Shown here piece after piece: positions 1 through 11,200 of a DNA stretch of 64,000 bases (positions are counted from its first letter, which is position 1; each line of letters starts with the position of its first letter). The DNA is from Acanthococcus lagerstroemiae (taxonomy: Eukaryota; Arthropoda; Insecta; Hemiptera; Eriococcidae), in NCBI GenBank assembly GCA_031841125.1, contig CM063108.1, positions 41,224,268 through 41,288,267 on the forward strand. Direction: 5' to 3'. Under the pieces are notes generated by a model. The model was given only the letters and a program-made list of their open reading frames with translations, ran no database searches and was not told the DNA's origin. The translations under genes and the position numbers were made by a program.

Positions 1-779
1 TTGGGGGGGGGGGCTGGAAAAATTATGATATTTCAAAAAAACGATCTTCAAAGGGAGTGATTAACTGGTTTCTGCTGTCACCGAATTCATTTTTCAGGTT
101 CTTTTCACGGTATCTCATATCCTACCCCAATTTTGGAAGGTACACCCATTCTATCCAAAGTTCTGTTGTCTTTGTCCATACTTTTTTTAAACTCATGAGG
201 TGAAAGTGCGATAGTTTCAGGCAACAACACTTCTGTTTTTGCACATCGGATTTGGCAACAATGATAACGAAGAAACCCGTGGTGAAAGTAAAAACCGAGT
301 GGATATGGGCCACGACCCCCCCCCCCAGGAAGGGGTAGGGGCTCGGGTGTGGTGGCACGAATTTTTACCTAATTTGTGCTAAATGTGCTCGAGGTTTCCA
401 CAATTTGTGCCCCCTTCCTTGGACCTACAGCTCAAAAATAAAATGGGGGTGGTGAAATGTTAGCCCACCCCCAAAGAAAGGTGGGGGTCTCGAAAATAGT
501 GGCACCAACTTGTATATTATTTGTGCTGATTGTGCTCAAAGGTCCCACATTTTGTGTCCCCTTCTTTGAACCTACAGCTCACGAGTAAGATTGGGGGGCC
601 GGAAATATGTTAGGCTCCCCCAAGCAAACGTGAGGTCTAAAAAATAGTGGCACAAGTATTTTATTTGTGCTAATTGTGCTCCGAAGTCCCAGAATATGTG
701 CCGCCTTCCGTGGGTCTACATCTTAATGAAAAGTTTGGGGGGCCACAGACATGTTGGCACCCCAAATGAAGATTGGGGG

Positions 780-3700
780 TTCCATACCATAAATATACAT
801 CAGGCATTTTTCTGGGCGAAAATATTTTCCGAGAGCTTCGGGCCCGTACCCGGTGAAATAGATTCGAAATGCCGAGACGAATTCAGAACCGTCGTCAAAA
901 TTGATTCACAGGCTATTTCTGACCCCGTATAGCCCCAGTCCCCAGTTTAACCACATTTTTGACTATATCTCGGCAACGGAGGGTCAGCGTCTGATTTGGT
1001 CGACAAATTCGAACTCAGCGCGAAAACCTGAGTAGGAATTTGTTGATACCCCATTTTTTAGCAATTTCGAAGATTTCGAAAATTTCTTCACACGCACATC
1101 CGGCATTTTTAAGGGCGAAAAAATTTTCCGAGAGCTTCGGGGCCCGGAGCCGGTGAAATATATTCAAAATGCCGAGACGAATACTAAACCGTCGTCAAAA
1201 CTGATTCACAGGCCATTTCTGACTCCGTATAGTCCCCGCCCCCAGTATAACCTCATTTTGACTGTATCTCGGCCACGGAGGGTCAGCGCCTGATTTGGTC
1301 GACGAATTCGAACTCAGCGCGAAAAACTGAGTAGGAATTTGTTGTTATCTTATCTATTTGGAATTTCTAAAATTATGAAATTTTCTCAAAACCATGTATA
1401 ACATCAGGCATTTTTTGGGGCGAAAAAATTTTCGGAGAGCTTCGGGGCCGGTTCTGGCGAAATAGAATCGAAATGCCGAGACGATTTCAGAACCGTCGTC
1501 AAAATTGATTCATAGGCTCTTTCTGACCCAGTATAGACCCAGCCCCTATCATAACAACATTGTTTACTGTATCTCGGCAACAGAGGGTCAGCGCGTTATT
1601 TGGTCGAAGAATTCGAACTCAGCGCGAAACATTTAGTAGGAATTGGTGGTTGTCTCAATATTTCTGAATTTCGAAAATTTTTAAAATTTCTCCATACTAT
1701 ACAGCAGGCATTATTTTGGGCGATAAAATTATCCGAGATCTTCGACTCAATTGTTTACGATCAGTTCGAATTCGGCGTTCAAATTTCGCGCGACGCTCCG
1801 TTCTCAAGATACCCTCGAAAACGTTGGAAAAATTGGTCAATTTGGGTGAAAAAATGAGTGTAGCTCAATTTCTGACAACAGATTTTAATTCGCCTCGAAA
1901 AATTGAGTAATTAGCACACGCGCCAACGCCGAAGCTCACCAAAAATTTTGTGGCCCCAAAAAAGACATGATGTATAGTATGGAGAAATTTTCAAAATTCG
2001 AAAAAACCAAAAATCTTGAAATAAAGCCTGTTTTTGAACCAATTTTTCACGCTGAGCTTGAATTGGGTGTTCAAATTCGGCAGGGACGCTCCGTTCTCGG
2101 GCTACACTCGTAATAGTTGGAAGTATTGGTCAATTTGGGTGAAAAAATGACTGCAGCTCAATTTTGACGACAGATTCAAGTTAGTCTCGAATAACTGAAT
2201 AACTAGCACCAGCGCCGACGCCGAATCTCTCCGAAAATATTTTTGCCCGTAAAAAGACATGATGTAATTTTGAAAAATTTTCAAAATCCGAAAAAATTAA
2301 AAATGTTGAATTAAAGACTGTTTTGGACTCAATTTTTCGCGCTGAGTTCGAATTCGTCGACCAAATCAGGCGTTGGTCCTCCGTTGCCGAGATACAGTCA
2401 AAAATGTGGTTACACTGGGGGCGGGGTCTATACTGGGTCAGAAATAGCCTGTGAATCAATTTTGACGACGCTTCTGAATTCGTCTCGGTATTTCGAATAG
2501 ATTTCGCCAGGTCTGCGCCCCGAAGCCCTCGGAAAATTTTTTCGCCCAAAAAAATACCTGATGTATAAGTACGGAGAAATTTTCGAAATTCAAAAAGGTG
2601 AGATAACCACAAACTCCTACTAAATGATTCGCGTCGAGTTCGAATTCGTCGATTAAATCAGGCGCTAACCCTCCTTTGCCGAGATACAGTCAAAAATGTG
2701 GTTAGACTGGGGGCGAGGGCTATATTACTGGGTCAGAAATAGCCAGAGATGGGCAAGATCTAGATCAATAATGATCTTAGATGACAGATCACATCGAATT
2801 TTGATCTTTAATCTGAGCTCAGATCATTTGCGTTTGCCTGATCTTTGATATTTTTTCACATAATTTTTTATCATTTTTTTAGAAAAGACCAGATCAGATC
2901 ATCAGATTCTTTTTCTGAGATTTTTTTGAAAAATCAAATTAGTCCTCGAAAGTATCATGTTTTAGGTCTTCTCTTGTTACTTCTTTGTGAATTGTGAGTT
3001 TGTGACGTTATAAACCCCTAGAAAACGTACGGTACAATATCGATTATGATTATGAATTAGAAGAAAGAGAATTATATTTTGATCTATGATCTGATTTCTT
3101 CGACAAAACACTTATTATAGATCAGCTCTTTTTTTACTTGGAGATCTGATTTGTGATCTGATCTTTCTGGAAAAGATCAGATGATTTAGAATGTGATCTG
3201 ATCTTAGATCCATTTCCTGTTCGTGATCTAGATCTGATCTGAGATCATTTAGTTTGTGATCTTGCCCATCTCTGGAAATAGCCTATGAATCAATTTTGAC
3301 GAGGGTTTTGAATTCGTCTCGGCATTTCGAATCTATTTCGCCGGGTCCGGTCCCCGATGCTCTCGGAAAATTTTTCCGCCCAAAAGAATGCCTGATGTTA
3401 GTATGGAGAAATTTTCAAAACTTTCGAAATTCCAAAAAGATGAGATAAACACAAACACTTACTCAATTTTTCGCGCTGAGTTCGAATTCAACGACCAAAT
3501 CAGGCGCTGACCCCCCCCCCCCCGTTTGCCGAGATACACTCAAATATGCGGTTACACTGGGGGCTGGGGCTATACTGGGTCAGAAATAGCCTGCGAATCA
3601 ATTTTGACGACGGTTCTGAATTCGTCTTGGCAATTCGATCCTATTTGGCCGGATCCGGGCCCCGAAATTCTCGGAAAATTTTCTCGCCCAAAAAAATGCC

Positions 3701-5235
3701 TGATGTAAGTATGGAGAAATTTTCAAAATTTTCGAAATTCAAAATATATGAGATAACAACAAATTCCTACTCAATTATTCGCGCTGAGTTCGAATTCATC
3801 GACCAAAGCTGGCGCTGACCCTCGTTAGCGAGATACAGTCAAAAATGTGGTTATATTGGGGCGGGGGTTATACTGGGTCAGAAATAGCCTGTGAATCAAT
3901 TTTGACGACGGTTCTGAATTCGTCTCGGCATTTTGATTCTATTTCGCCGGATCCGGGCCACGAAGCTCTCGGAAAATTTTCTCGCCAAAAAGAATGCCTG
4001 CCGTATACATTATGGTATGGAACAATTTTCAAAATTTTCGAAATTCCAAATAGATAAGATAACAACAAATTCCTACTCAGTTTTTCGCGCTGAGTTCGAA
4101 TTCGTCGACCAAATCAGGCGCTGACCCTCCGTGGCCGAGATACAGTCAAAAATGTGGTTATAATGAGGGCGAGGGCTATAGAGGCTCGGAACGAGCCTGT
4201 GAATCAATTTTGATGACGGTTCTACATTCGTTTCGGCATTTCGGTTCTATTTCGCCGGATGCAGGCACCGAAACTCTTGGAAAATTTTTTCGCCCTTAGA
4301 AAAGGCCTGATGTACGTATGGAGAAGTTTTCCAAATTATCGAAATTCCAAAAAGATGAGATAACAACAAATTATTACTCAATTTTTCGCGCTGAGTTTGA
4401 ATTCGTCGACCTATTCAGGCGCTGACCCTCTGTTGCCGAGATTCAGTCAAAAACGTGGTTATACTGGGGGCGGGGGCTATACTGGCTCAGAAATAGCCTA
4501 TGAATCAATTTTGACGACGGTTCTGAAATCGTCTCGGCACTTCGATACTATTTCGCCAGAACCGGCCCCGAAGCTCTCCGAAAATTTTTTCGCCCCAAAA
4601 AATGCCTGATGTTATACATGGTATTGAAAAAATTTCATAATTTTAGAAATTCCAAATAGATAAGATAACAACAAATTCCTACTCAGTTTTTCGCGCTGAG
4701 TTCGAATTCGTCGACCAAAGCAGGCGCTGACCCTCCGTGGCCGAGATACAGTCAAAAATGAGGTTATACTGGGGGCGGGGACTATACGGAGTCAGAAATG
4801 GCCTGTGAATCAATTTTGACGACGGTTTAGTATTCGTCTCGGCATTTTGAATATATTTCACCGGCTCCGGGCCCCGAAGCTCTCGGAAAATTTTTTCGCC
4901 CTTAAAAATGCCGGATGTGCGTGTGAAGAAATTTTCAAAATTTTCGAAATTGCTAAAAAATGGGGTAACAACAAATTCCTACTCAGGTTTTCGCGCTGAG
5001 TTCGAATTCGTCGACCAAATCAGGCGCTGAACCTCCGTTTCCTAGATACAGTCAAAAATGTGGTTAAACTGGGGGCTGGGGCTATACGGGGTCAGAAATA
5101 GCCTGTGAATCAATTTTGACGACGGTTCTGAATTCGTCTCGGCATTTCGAATCTATTTCACCGGGTACGGGCCCGAAGCTCTCGGAAAATATTTTCGCCC
5201 AAAAAAATGCCTGATGTATATTTATGGTATGGAAC
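780..5235. repeat. ~300-bp satellite-like tandem units, two orientations
   Basis: The landmark GAATCAATTTTGACGACG (with variants) recurs near 2,452, 3,291, 3,595, 3,893, 4,199, 4,502, 4,809 and 5,107. The spacing is 298-307 bases, except for one 839-base step that contains a 531-bp insertion. Units at 780-1,740 run in the opposite orientation. The stretch 1,740-2,340 is a diverged subtype that matches the array at 46,800-48,930 better than its own neighbours. Each unit carries GAATTCGTCTCGG-like and TTTTTCGCGCTGAGTTCGAA-like blocks. Confidence 0.85.
2744..3274. mobile_element. hAT-type MITE (531 bp) with perfect 8-bp target duplication
   Basis: The element starts CAGAGATGGGCAAGATC and ends with its inverse, GATCTTGCCCATCTCTG. 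It is flanked on both sides by GAAATAGC (2,736-2,743 and 3,275-3,282). Removing it restores the ~300-bp period of the host satellite array, so the insertion is younger than the array. The interior is rich in AGATCTGATC-like words and has no open frame. CAG termini and an 8-bp duplication are the signature of hAT elements. Confidence 0.93.
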
Positions 5236-6029
5236 CCCCAATCTTCATTTGGGGGGCCAACATGTCTGTGGCCCCCAAACTTTTCATTAAGATGTAGACC
5301 CACGGGAGGCGGCACAAATTCTGGGACTTCGGAGCACAATTAGCACAAATAGAATACAAATTAGTGCGACTATTTATTAGACCTCGCGTTTTCTTGGGAG
5401 ATGGGCTAACATATTTCCGGCCCCCACAATCTTATTCGTGAGCTGTAGGTTCAAAGAAGGGGGCACAAATTGTGGGACCCTTGAACACAATCAGCATAAA
5501 TAATATACTAGTTTGTGCCATTATTTTCGAGTCCCACCTTTCTTTGAGGGGGGGGGCTAACATTTCACCGCCCCCTTTTTTTTTGGGCTGTAGGTCCAAG
5601 GAAGGGGGCACAAATTGTGGGAACCTCGAGCACATTTAGCACAAATTAGGTAAAAATTCGTGCCATCACACCCGAACCTCCACCCTTTCCTGGGGGGGGG
5701 GTCGTGGCCCATATTCACACTGTTCTTACTTTCACCACGGGTTTCTTCGTTATCATTGTTGCCAAATCCGATGAGCAAAAATAGAAGTGTTGTTGCCTGA
5801 AACTATCGCACTTTCGCCTCATGAGTTTAAAAAAAGCATGAACAAAGACAACTAAACTTTGGATAGAATGGGTGTACCTTTCAAAATTGGGGTAGGATAT
5901 GAGATACCGTGAATGGAACCCGAAAAATGAATTCAGTGACAGCAGAAACCAGTTAATCTCTCCTTTTGAAGATCGTTTTTTTGAAATATCATAATTTTTC
6001 CACCCCCCCCCCAAATTGAGCACTGGACT

Positions 6030-6430
6030 ATGAGCCCAGAAAATGCGGCACAGATTCTGAGACCTCGGAGCACAATTAGCACAAATTACGATAAAATTTG
6101 TGCCGCTAATTTCAACCCCCTATTTTCATTTGGGGGGCCAACATTTCCCTGCCCCCCAAACTTTTCAATAAGATGTAGACCCACGGGAGGCGGCACAAAT
6201 TCTGGGACTCCGGAGCACAATTAGCACAAATAAAATACAAATTTGTACCGCTAATTCCAACCCCCTATCTTCATTTGGGGGGGTCAACATTTCCCTGGCC
6301 CCCCAAACGTTTTATTAAAATGTAAACCCACGGGAGGTGGCAGAAATTCTGGGACTTCGGAGCACAATTAGCACAAATTACAATAGAATTTGTGCCGCTA
6401 ATTCCAACCCCCTACCTCATTTTTTGTGGG
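6030..6430. repeat. Three ~146-bp tandem units next to the foldback
   Basis: The phrase GAGCACAATTAGCACAAAT occurs at about 6,068, 6,213 and 6,360, and ACCCACGGGAGG at about 6,179 and 6,325. The same units form the outer foldback arms (around 360-780 inverted, and 5,220-5,650). They continue the foldback's subrepeats beyond its G/C-run boundary at 6,013. Confidence 0.75.
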
Positions 6431-6489
6431 GGGCGTGGAAATACAGCCAATTTGATTACATGATTGAAATGACAATTTAGAGTCAGGAA

Positions 6490-6895
6490 TCACACCCAGG
6501 TCCCTATTTCTTTACACCAACCTGCAAGGATGTTTAGGTCATCCTGGAGCTTAATGGGGTCAGCACTATCTTTGATTAATTTATAAAGCTTCAAGTCGTC
6601 AGCATAAAGAAGGACGTGGCAGTTCCTTAATTTGAAGGGAAGATCATTATTAAAATAAATCAAAAAGGAGTGGACCGAGATGAGACCCCAGGGGTACCCC
6701 TGAAATACCTATATATGATTTGAAAATTGCTCCTCTGAAGTGTACGTTCTGTACTCTATTCAAAAAGTATGTCCACAATAGCGATAACTCTCTTGATTCA
6801 AATCTTTGTCCTTTCAAAGGCATTCTCACCTTAGGGAATGGCCAAAAGTGGGAGTAGGGTGGTTGCCAAACAAGCGAAATGTTCATGCTTCGCTA
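6490..6895 (-). pseudogene. Reverse-transcriptase fragment of a non-LTR retrotransposon
   Basis: On the minus strand the translation contains SGVPLGSHLGPLLF, the usual SGVPQGSHLGPLLF block of LINE reverse transcriptases. After a frameshift it continues with LLYADDLK, the catalytic YADD box, near 6,595-6,606. Both ends are missing and the frame is broken at least once, so this is a dead fragment of a Jockey/I-like element. No other domains were found nearby. Confidence 0.8.
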
Positions 6896-6899
6896 AAAG

Positions 6900-8014
6900 G
6901 CTGCGAATAAGATGCGCAGATGAGCGGGTAGGAGCGGGTGCGTTGTCGTGAGAAGACCTAAAAATCTGCCTCTCGCACCCCACACAACCGCGTTCAAGAC
7001 CTGTTCAAACTTCAAATACATACGAATGAAACAACGAAACAAGTGGAAAAAATATCAACATTCACATAGGTAACGTGTCCCACGAGTGTCATATACTTGG
7101 TATCGACGGTTTCATCCTCTAAAAACCTCACTACCTATGCAGTAATTCGTCAATTTTTAATGTGGATCAAACATTCGCTGATAATCAATATGGATAAAAG
7201 ATCCATGAATACGCAGATTTAGTTTTCATACCTAAATATTAATTTAATCTCAGATTAGTTCATCGTCATAGTAATACGAATGTTGAAAAATTTAAGTTAT
7301 ATAATAAGCAGACACTTGTTGTTTACAATGGTTGGTTGAAACTGAAAGCAGGTAGAAAGTTGTAGTGAAAAAGTTATCAGTAAACGAATGAATTCTTATC
7401 AGTTTTTGTTGAACGATCAGTCACTCCATAAGACCAATGTACATGAAAAATGAAAGAGAAAGAAAATATAACGTACTTTCTTCGTTGAACATCCTTCACG
7501 AACAATTTCTAACACTAAAAAGCGATTAGCAACACTGAAGAGAGTATTTTGGATTTGGAAAGAGCAGAAATTTAAAGATAGGGAGGCTTCAAAATTTTGA
7601 AACATATTTTGACCATGTGATAATGATAATAGGCTCAGAGCTTTCAGAGCAGTCACGAGACAGTTGAAAAAGTTATGTGTAACTTTTGGAAAATAATTTT
7701 TGATTTTCGATAAAATAACGATAATGAGAATATTAAATGACTGCTAGAGATTTTCGAATTATTAAGAATATTTTCATTTTCATCAGCTCGACAATTGATA
7801 AATAATAATAATTATTATAATTATTGTTTCTTTCAAATTTCAATATTTTCAAAAGGAAACCCTGGTAACACTGAACTACAATGTAAACAATTTTTGGATC
7901 ATGCGCAGTAGGGTATACAATTGACAATACGAATACTCATGTCAACATCAAGCGTAACCCAGCTGAAGCAGGTGCCGGCAGTTCGTAATTCATTCCTTCT
8001 GTTTTTGTGGGAAA
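6900..8014. other. Gene-free stretch upstream of ERCC2
   Basis: AT-rich sequence with no recognisable gene or element. It ends in what is probably the ERCC2 promoter and 5' leader. I see no clear TATA box. Confidence 0.5.
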
Positions 8015-8137
8015 ATGGTTGTCGTTGGTGCTGAAACGAAAGAACTTCACAGACAGGTAGACGTTTGCATCTCAAAAAACACGAAATATCCTCCAGCGCC
8101 CGTGACTGATTCTGTTTCCATAATCAATGATGTGTGA
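8015..8137 (+). CDS. Small upstream ORF, 40 codons, in the presumed ERCC2 leader
   Basis: An ATG in a good context (A at -3, G at +4) opens a 40-codon frame beginning MVVVGAETKELHRQ that stops at 8,135-8,137, 88 nt before the ERCC2 start on the same strand. I recognise no family. A CAG/GTAGAC sequence inside it could act as a 5' splice donor, in which case part of this would be removed from the mature leader. It is either a translational uORF of ERCC2, a first exon of something else, or chance. Confidence 0.25.
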   Translation: MVVVGAETKELHRQVDVCISKNTKYPPAPVTDSVSIINDV

Positions 8138-8225
8138 GGATACTTCACCATGTATTCTGAACCGCTAGAAACCATGCTTACTCAACTATAGTTCGAAATA
8201 CGACAGAACATCATCTAATTCCAAA

Positions 8226-11200
8226 ATGAAGTAAGTACTGCAGTGTATGATAGTCCACTATTACCTATTCAATCTACATCTGCTCACATTCATTCGATCA
8301 TTGCAGATTAGACGTAGACGGATTAACGGTGTACTTTCCCTATGAATACATTTACCCGGAGCAGTATTCGTACATGGTGGAACTGAAAAAAGCGCTCGAT
8401 GCTAAGGTATGCTACCGTCGAAATTGCAGCAGCTCAATTTTCATTTCGTTTATTACACGGCAAACTACATCCACAGGGCCACTGCTTACTAGAGATGCCC
8501 TCGGGTACCGGAAAAACTACAACTTTACTGTCGTTAATCGTAGCTTACATGCTAGAGAATCAGTTCTCAGTCACAAAGCTACTATACTGTTCTCGTACAG
8601 TTCCGGAGATCGAAAAAGCTATCGAAGAGTTGCGGGTGTTGTTCGATTACTACAAGAAAAATGGCAGAGATTTGAACATGATGGGTTTAGTTCTGTCGTC
8701 TCGTAAGAATTTATGTATCCATCCTGAGGTAAGCTTCGTTACCTAATTGTACTGTTGTAATACAACTGGTCGACAATTGACCTTCGGTCTTATCATTCAG
8801 GTGAGCAAAGAGAAAGACGGCAAAATTGTAGATGGAAGGTGCCACAGTCTCACCGCACCGCATATCCGAGAACGACACGCCTTTGATAATGAAGTACCAG
8901 TATGCAGTTATTTCGAGAAGTTTGAAGCGTTCGGAAAGGAAGTCCCGTTAAACTATGGAGTGTATAATATCGAAGACTTGAAGGAATTTGGCAAGGATAT
9001 GAACGTGTGTCCGTATTTTCTTGCTAGATACATGGTAATTCTCAAAGTCGAATACTGTGGAACTGATAAAATTGAAACTAGGCTGGAAAGATAGATCTAA
9101 CAAAAATCAGTACGCTTAAAATAGATACGATTTTCCAGATTCTGCGAGCCAATATTGTTATCTACAGTTACCACTATCTTCTAGATCCGAAAATAGCGGG
9201 CATCGTTTCCAAAGAATTATCGAAAAATTCTGTCGTGGTGTTCGATGAAGCCCACAATATCGGTTAGTTCGCTAACTCGCCGACCGCGTGAAATAATTAT
9301 AATTAAAAGCACTTCAGTTCACGAAATTATTAATCTCTTTGTTGCAGATAATGTATGCATCGATTCGATGAGCGTTAAAGTGAACAAACGAATCGTTGAG
9401 AAGGCTATTACGAATGTAAACTCGTTGGAGAAAACGATAATGAAGTAGGTGATCTAAGTAGAGATGGTAAGTAGAGATGGGAACATACAAGATTTTGGTC
9501 GAATTTGGATTCTGTCTCTTTTCGGTGAGCTGAGAAAAAGTTTTGGCTCATTGAAACATAAAGAGATTCTGGTTCTCGTTCCCATCCCTATCTATGTAGC
9601 TTATTGATATTATGAATAAGAAAAGCGATTAACTTCATGTTTGTAATTAGTATGAAAGAACGAGATGCGAAGAAACTCAAAGAAGAATATCAAAGGCTGC
9701 TTGAAGGTTTGAGGGATGCGAATGCAGCCCGAGAAACTGATACTATTTTAGCTAACCCCACGCTACCAGATCAAGTACTCAAAGGTAAGTCATCGTTATC
9801 TCTTTCTTAATTACTCTTGAATTGATGACACTGAGTTACTGTTTGATTTCTTATTGCAGAGGCTATACCTGGAAATATTCGCACCGCGGAACATTTCATC
9901 AGTTTTTTGAAACGATTTATCGAGTACCTTAAAGTACGACTGCGTGTTCAACACGTAGTGCAAGAATCGCCAGCCGGGTTCCTCAAAGATTGCTATCAAA
10001 AAGTGTGCATTGAGAGGAAGCCGTTACGATTTTGTGCCGAGCGCCTTTCTTCGCTGCTGCGGACTTTGGAGATTTCAGAAGTGAGCGATTTCTCTCCGCT
10101 GGTGGTTGTGACCCATTTAGCCACGCTAGTATCAACTTACACCAAAGGTTTCGTCATTATAATCGAGCCATTCAGCGATAAAGCGCCAACTGTTTCGAAT
10201 CCGATTTTGTACTTCTGCTGTTTGGACGCATCAGTCGCAATTAAACCGGTATTCGAGAGGTTCCAGAGCGTTGTGATCACTTCAGGCACGTTATCACCGA
10301 TCGACATGTATCCTAAGATATTAGACTTTCATCCTGTGGTCATGACGTCGCTAACTATGACTCTGGCGAGACCTTGCTTACTTCCTATGGTTAGTAAAAT
10401 GCTTCAGTTATCATTAGGAAATCACTTAGAATGAAAGAATTGTACTTATTAACCGCAGTGTGGGAAAACAGTAATGACGCTGTTACTCCAGGTAGCGGTT
10501 ACAGATCTTAACTGGGAGTTTGGCGTTTCACTAAGGAGTTTCGGTCGTTACCTCGTTTTCCTTTCGTCAGTCGGTTTGAGTGCCAACTAGTCTGATTGGC
10601 TAGATCTTAGGGTAGCAGATTTAACCTCGCAATTTCTCTTGGATTTCAAGTAGACGATCTGTCTGATGTTACCTATTGGGGGGGGGGGAGGTCGCAGATT
10701 TTTTGAAATTACTACACACTTGATTCGCAACAAGTTTTAATTCATGTATTAATTTACAGATCGTTTCGAAAGGTAATGATCAAGTGACGATGACGACGAA
10801 GTGGGAAGCCAGAGAAGACGTGGCTGTGATACGTAACTATGGCCAGTTACTGCTGGAAGTGGCCAACGTAGTACCCGATGGCATTGTTTGTTTTTTTACC
10901 TCTTATTTGTATTTGGAATCTGTGGTTGCCAGCTGGTACGAACAAGGTATTATCGATACTCTGCAGAAAAAGAAGCTGCTGTTTATCGAGACTCAGGATG
11001 CAGCCGAGACAAGTATCGCTCTTATTAACTATATCCAAGTGAGTTGGGTTGATTAATGTGTCTACTATGTATCATTGTTAGCTTGTGGCATGAACTCGAG
11101 TTGATTTCAGGCCTGTGAGTGCGGCAGAGGAGCTGTATTGTTGTCTGTAGCTCGCGGCAAAGTTTCCGAAGGAGTTGATTTTGACCATCATCTTGGCAGA

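Larger units (their letters stand above)
1..6013. repeat. Large foldback (inverted repeat) element with tandemly repeated arms
   Basis: The first ~1,560 bases are the reverse complement of about 4,450-6,013, followed colinearly unit by unit. For example, the G-run and the text after it at 1-110 return inverted at 5,930-6,013, and the unit at 1,090-1,390 returns inverted at 4,620-4,920. The outer parts of the arms carry ~146-bp tandem units containing GCACAATTAGCACAAAT. The inner parts carry ~300-bp units. The centre (about 1,560-4,450) is asymmetric and holds further ~300-bp units in the right-arm orientation. Position 1 falls inside the left arm, so the element may extend out of the window. 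The design resembles foldback (FB-like) transposons, whose long inverted ends are built of subrepeats. No transposase is visible. All open frames here are repeat artefacts. Confidence 0.8.

Noticed and set aside
3526..4609. Open frames of 60-90 codons in the ~300-bp repeats (repeated CESILTTVLNSS-type peptides)
   Set aside because: They are the same repeat unit read again and again, in several frames and on both strands; no protein family is visible.
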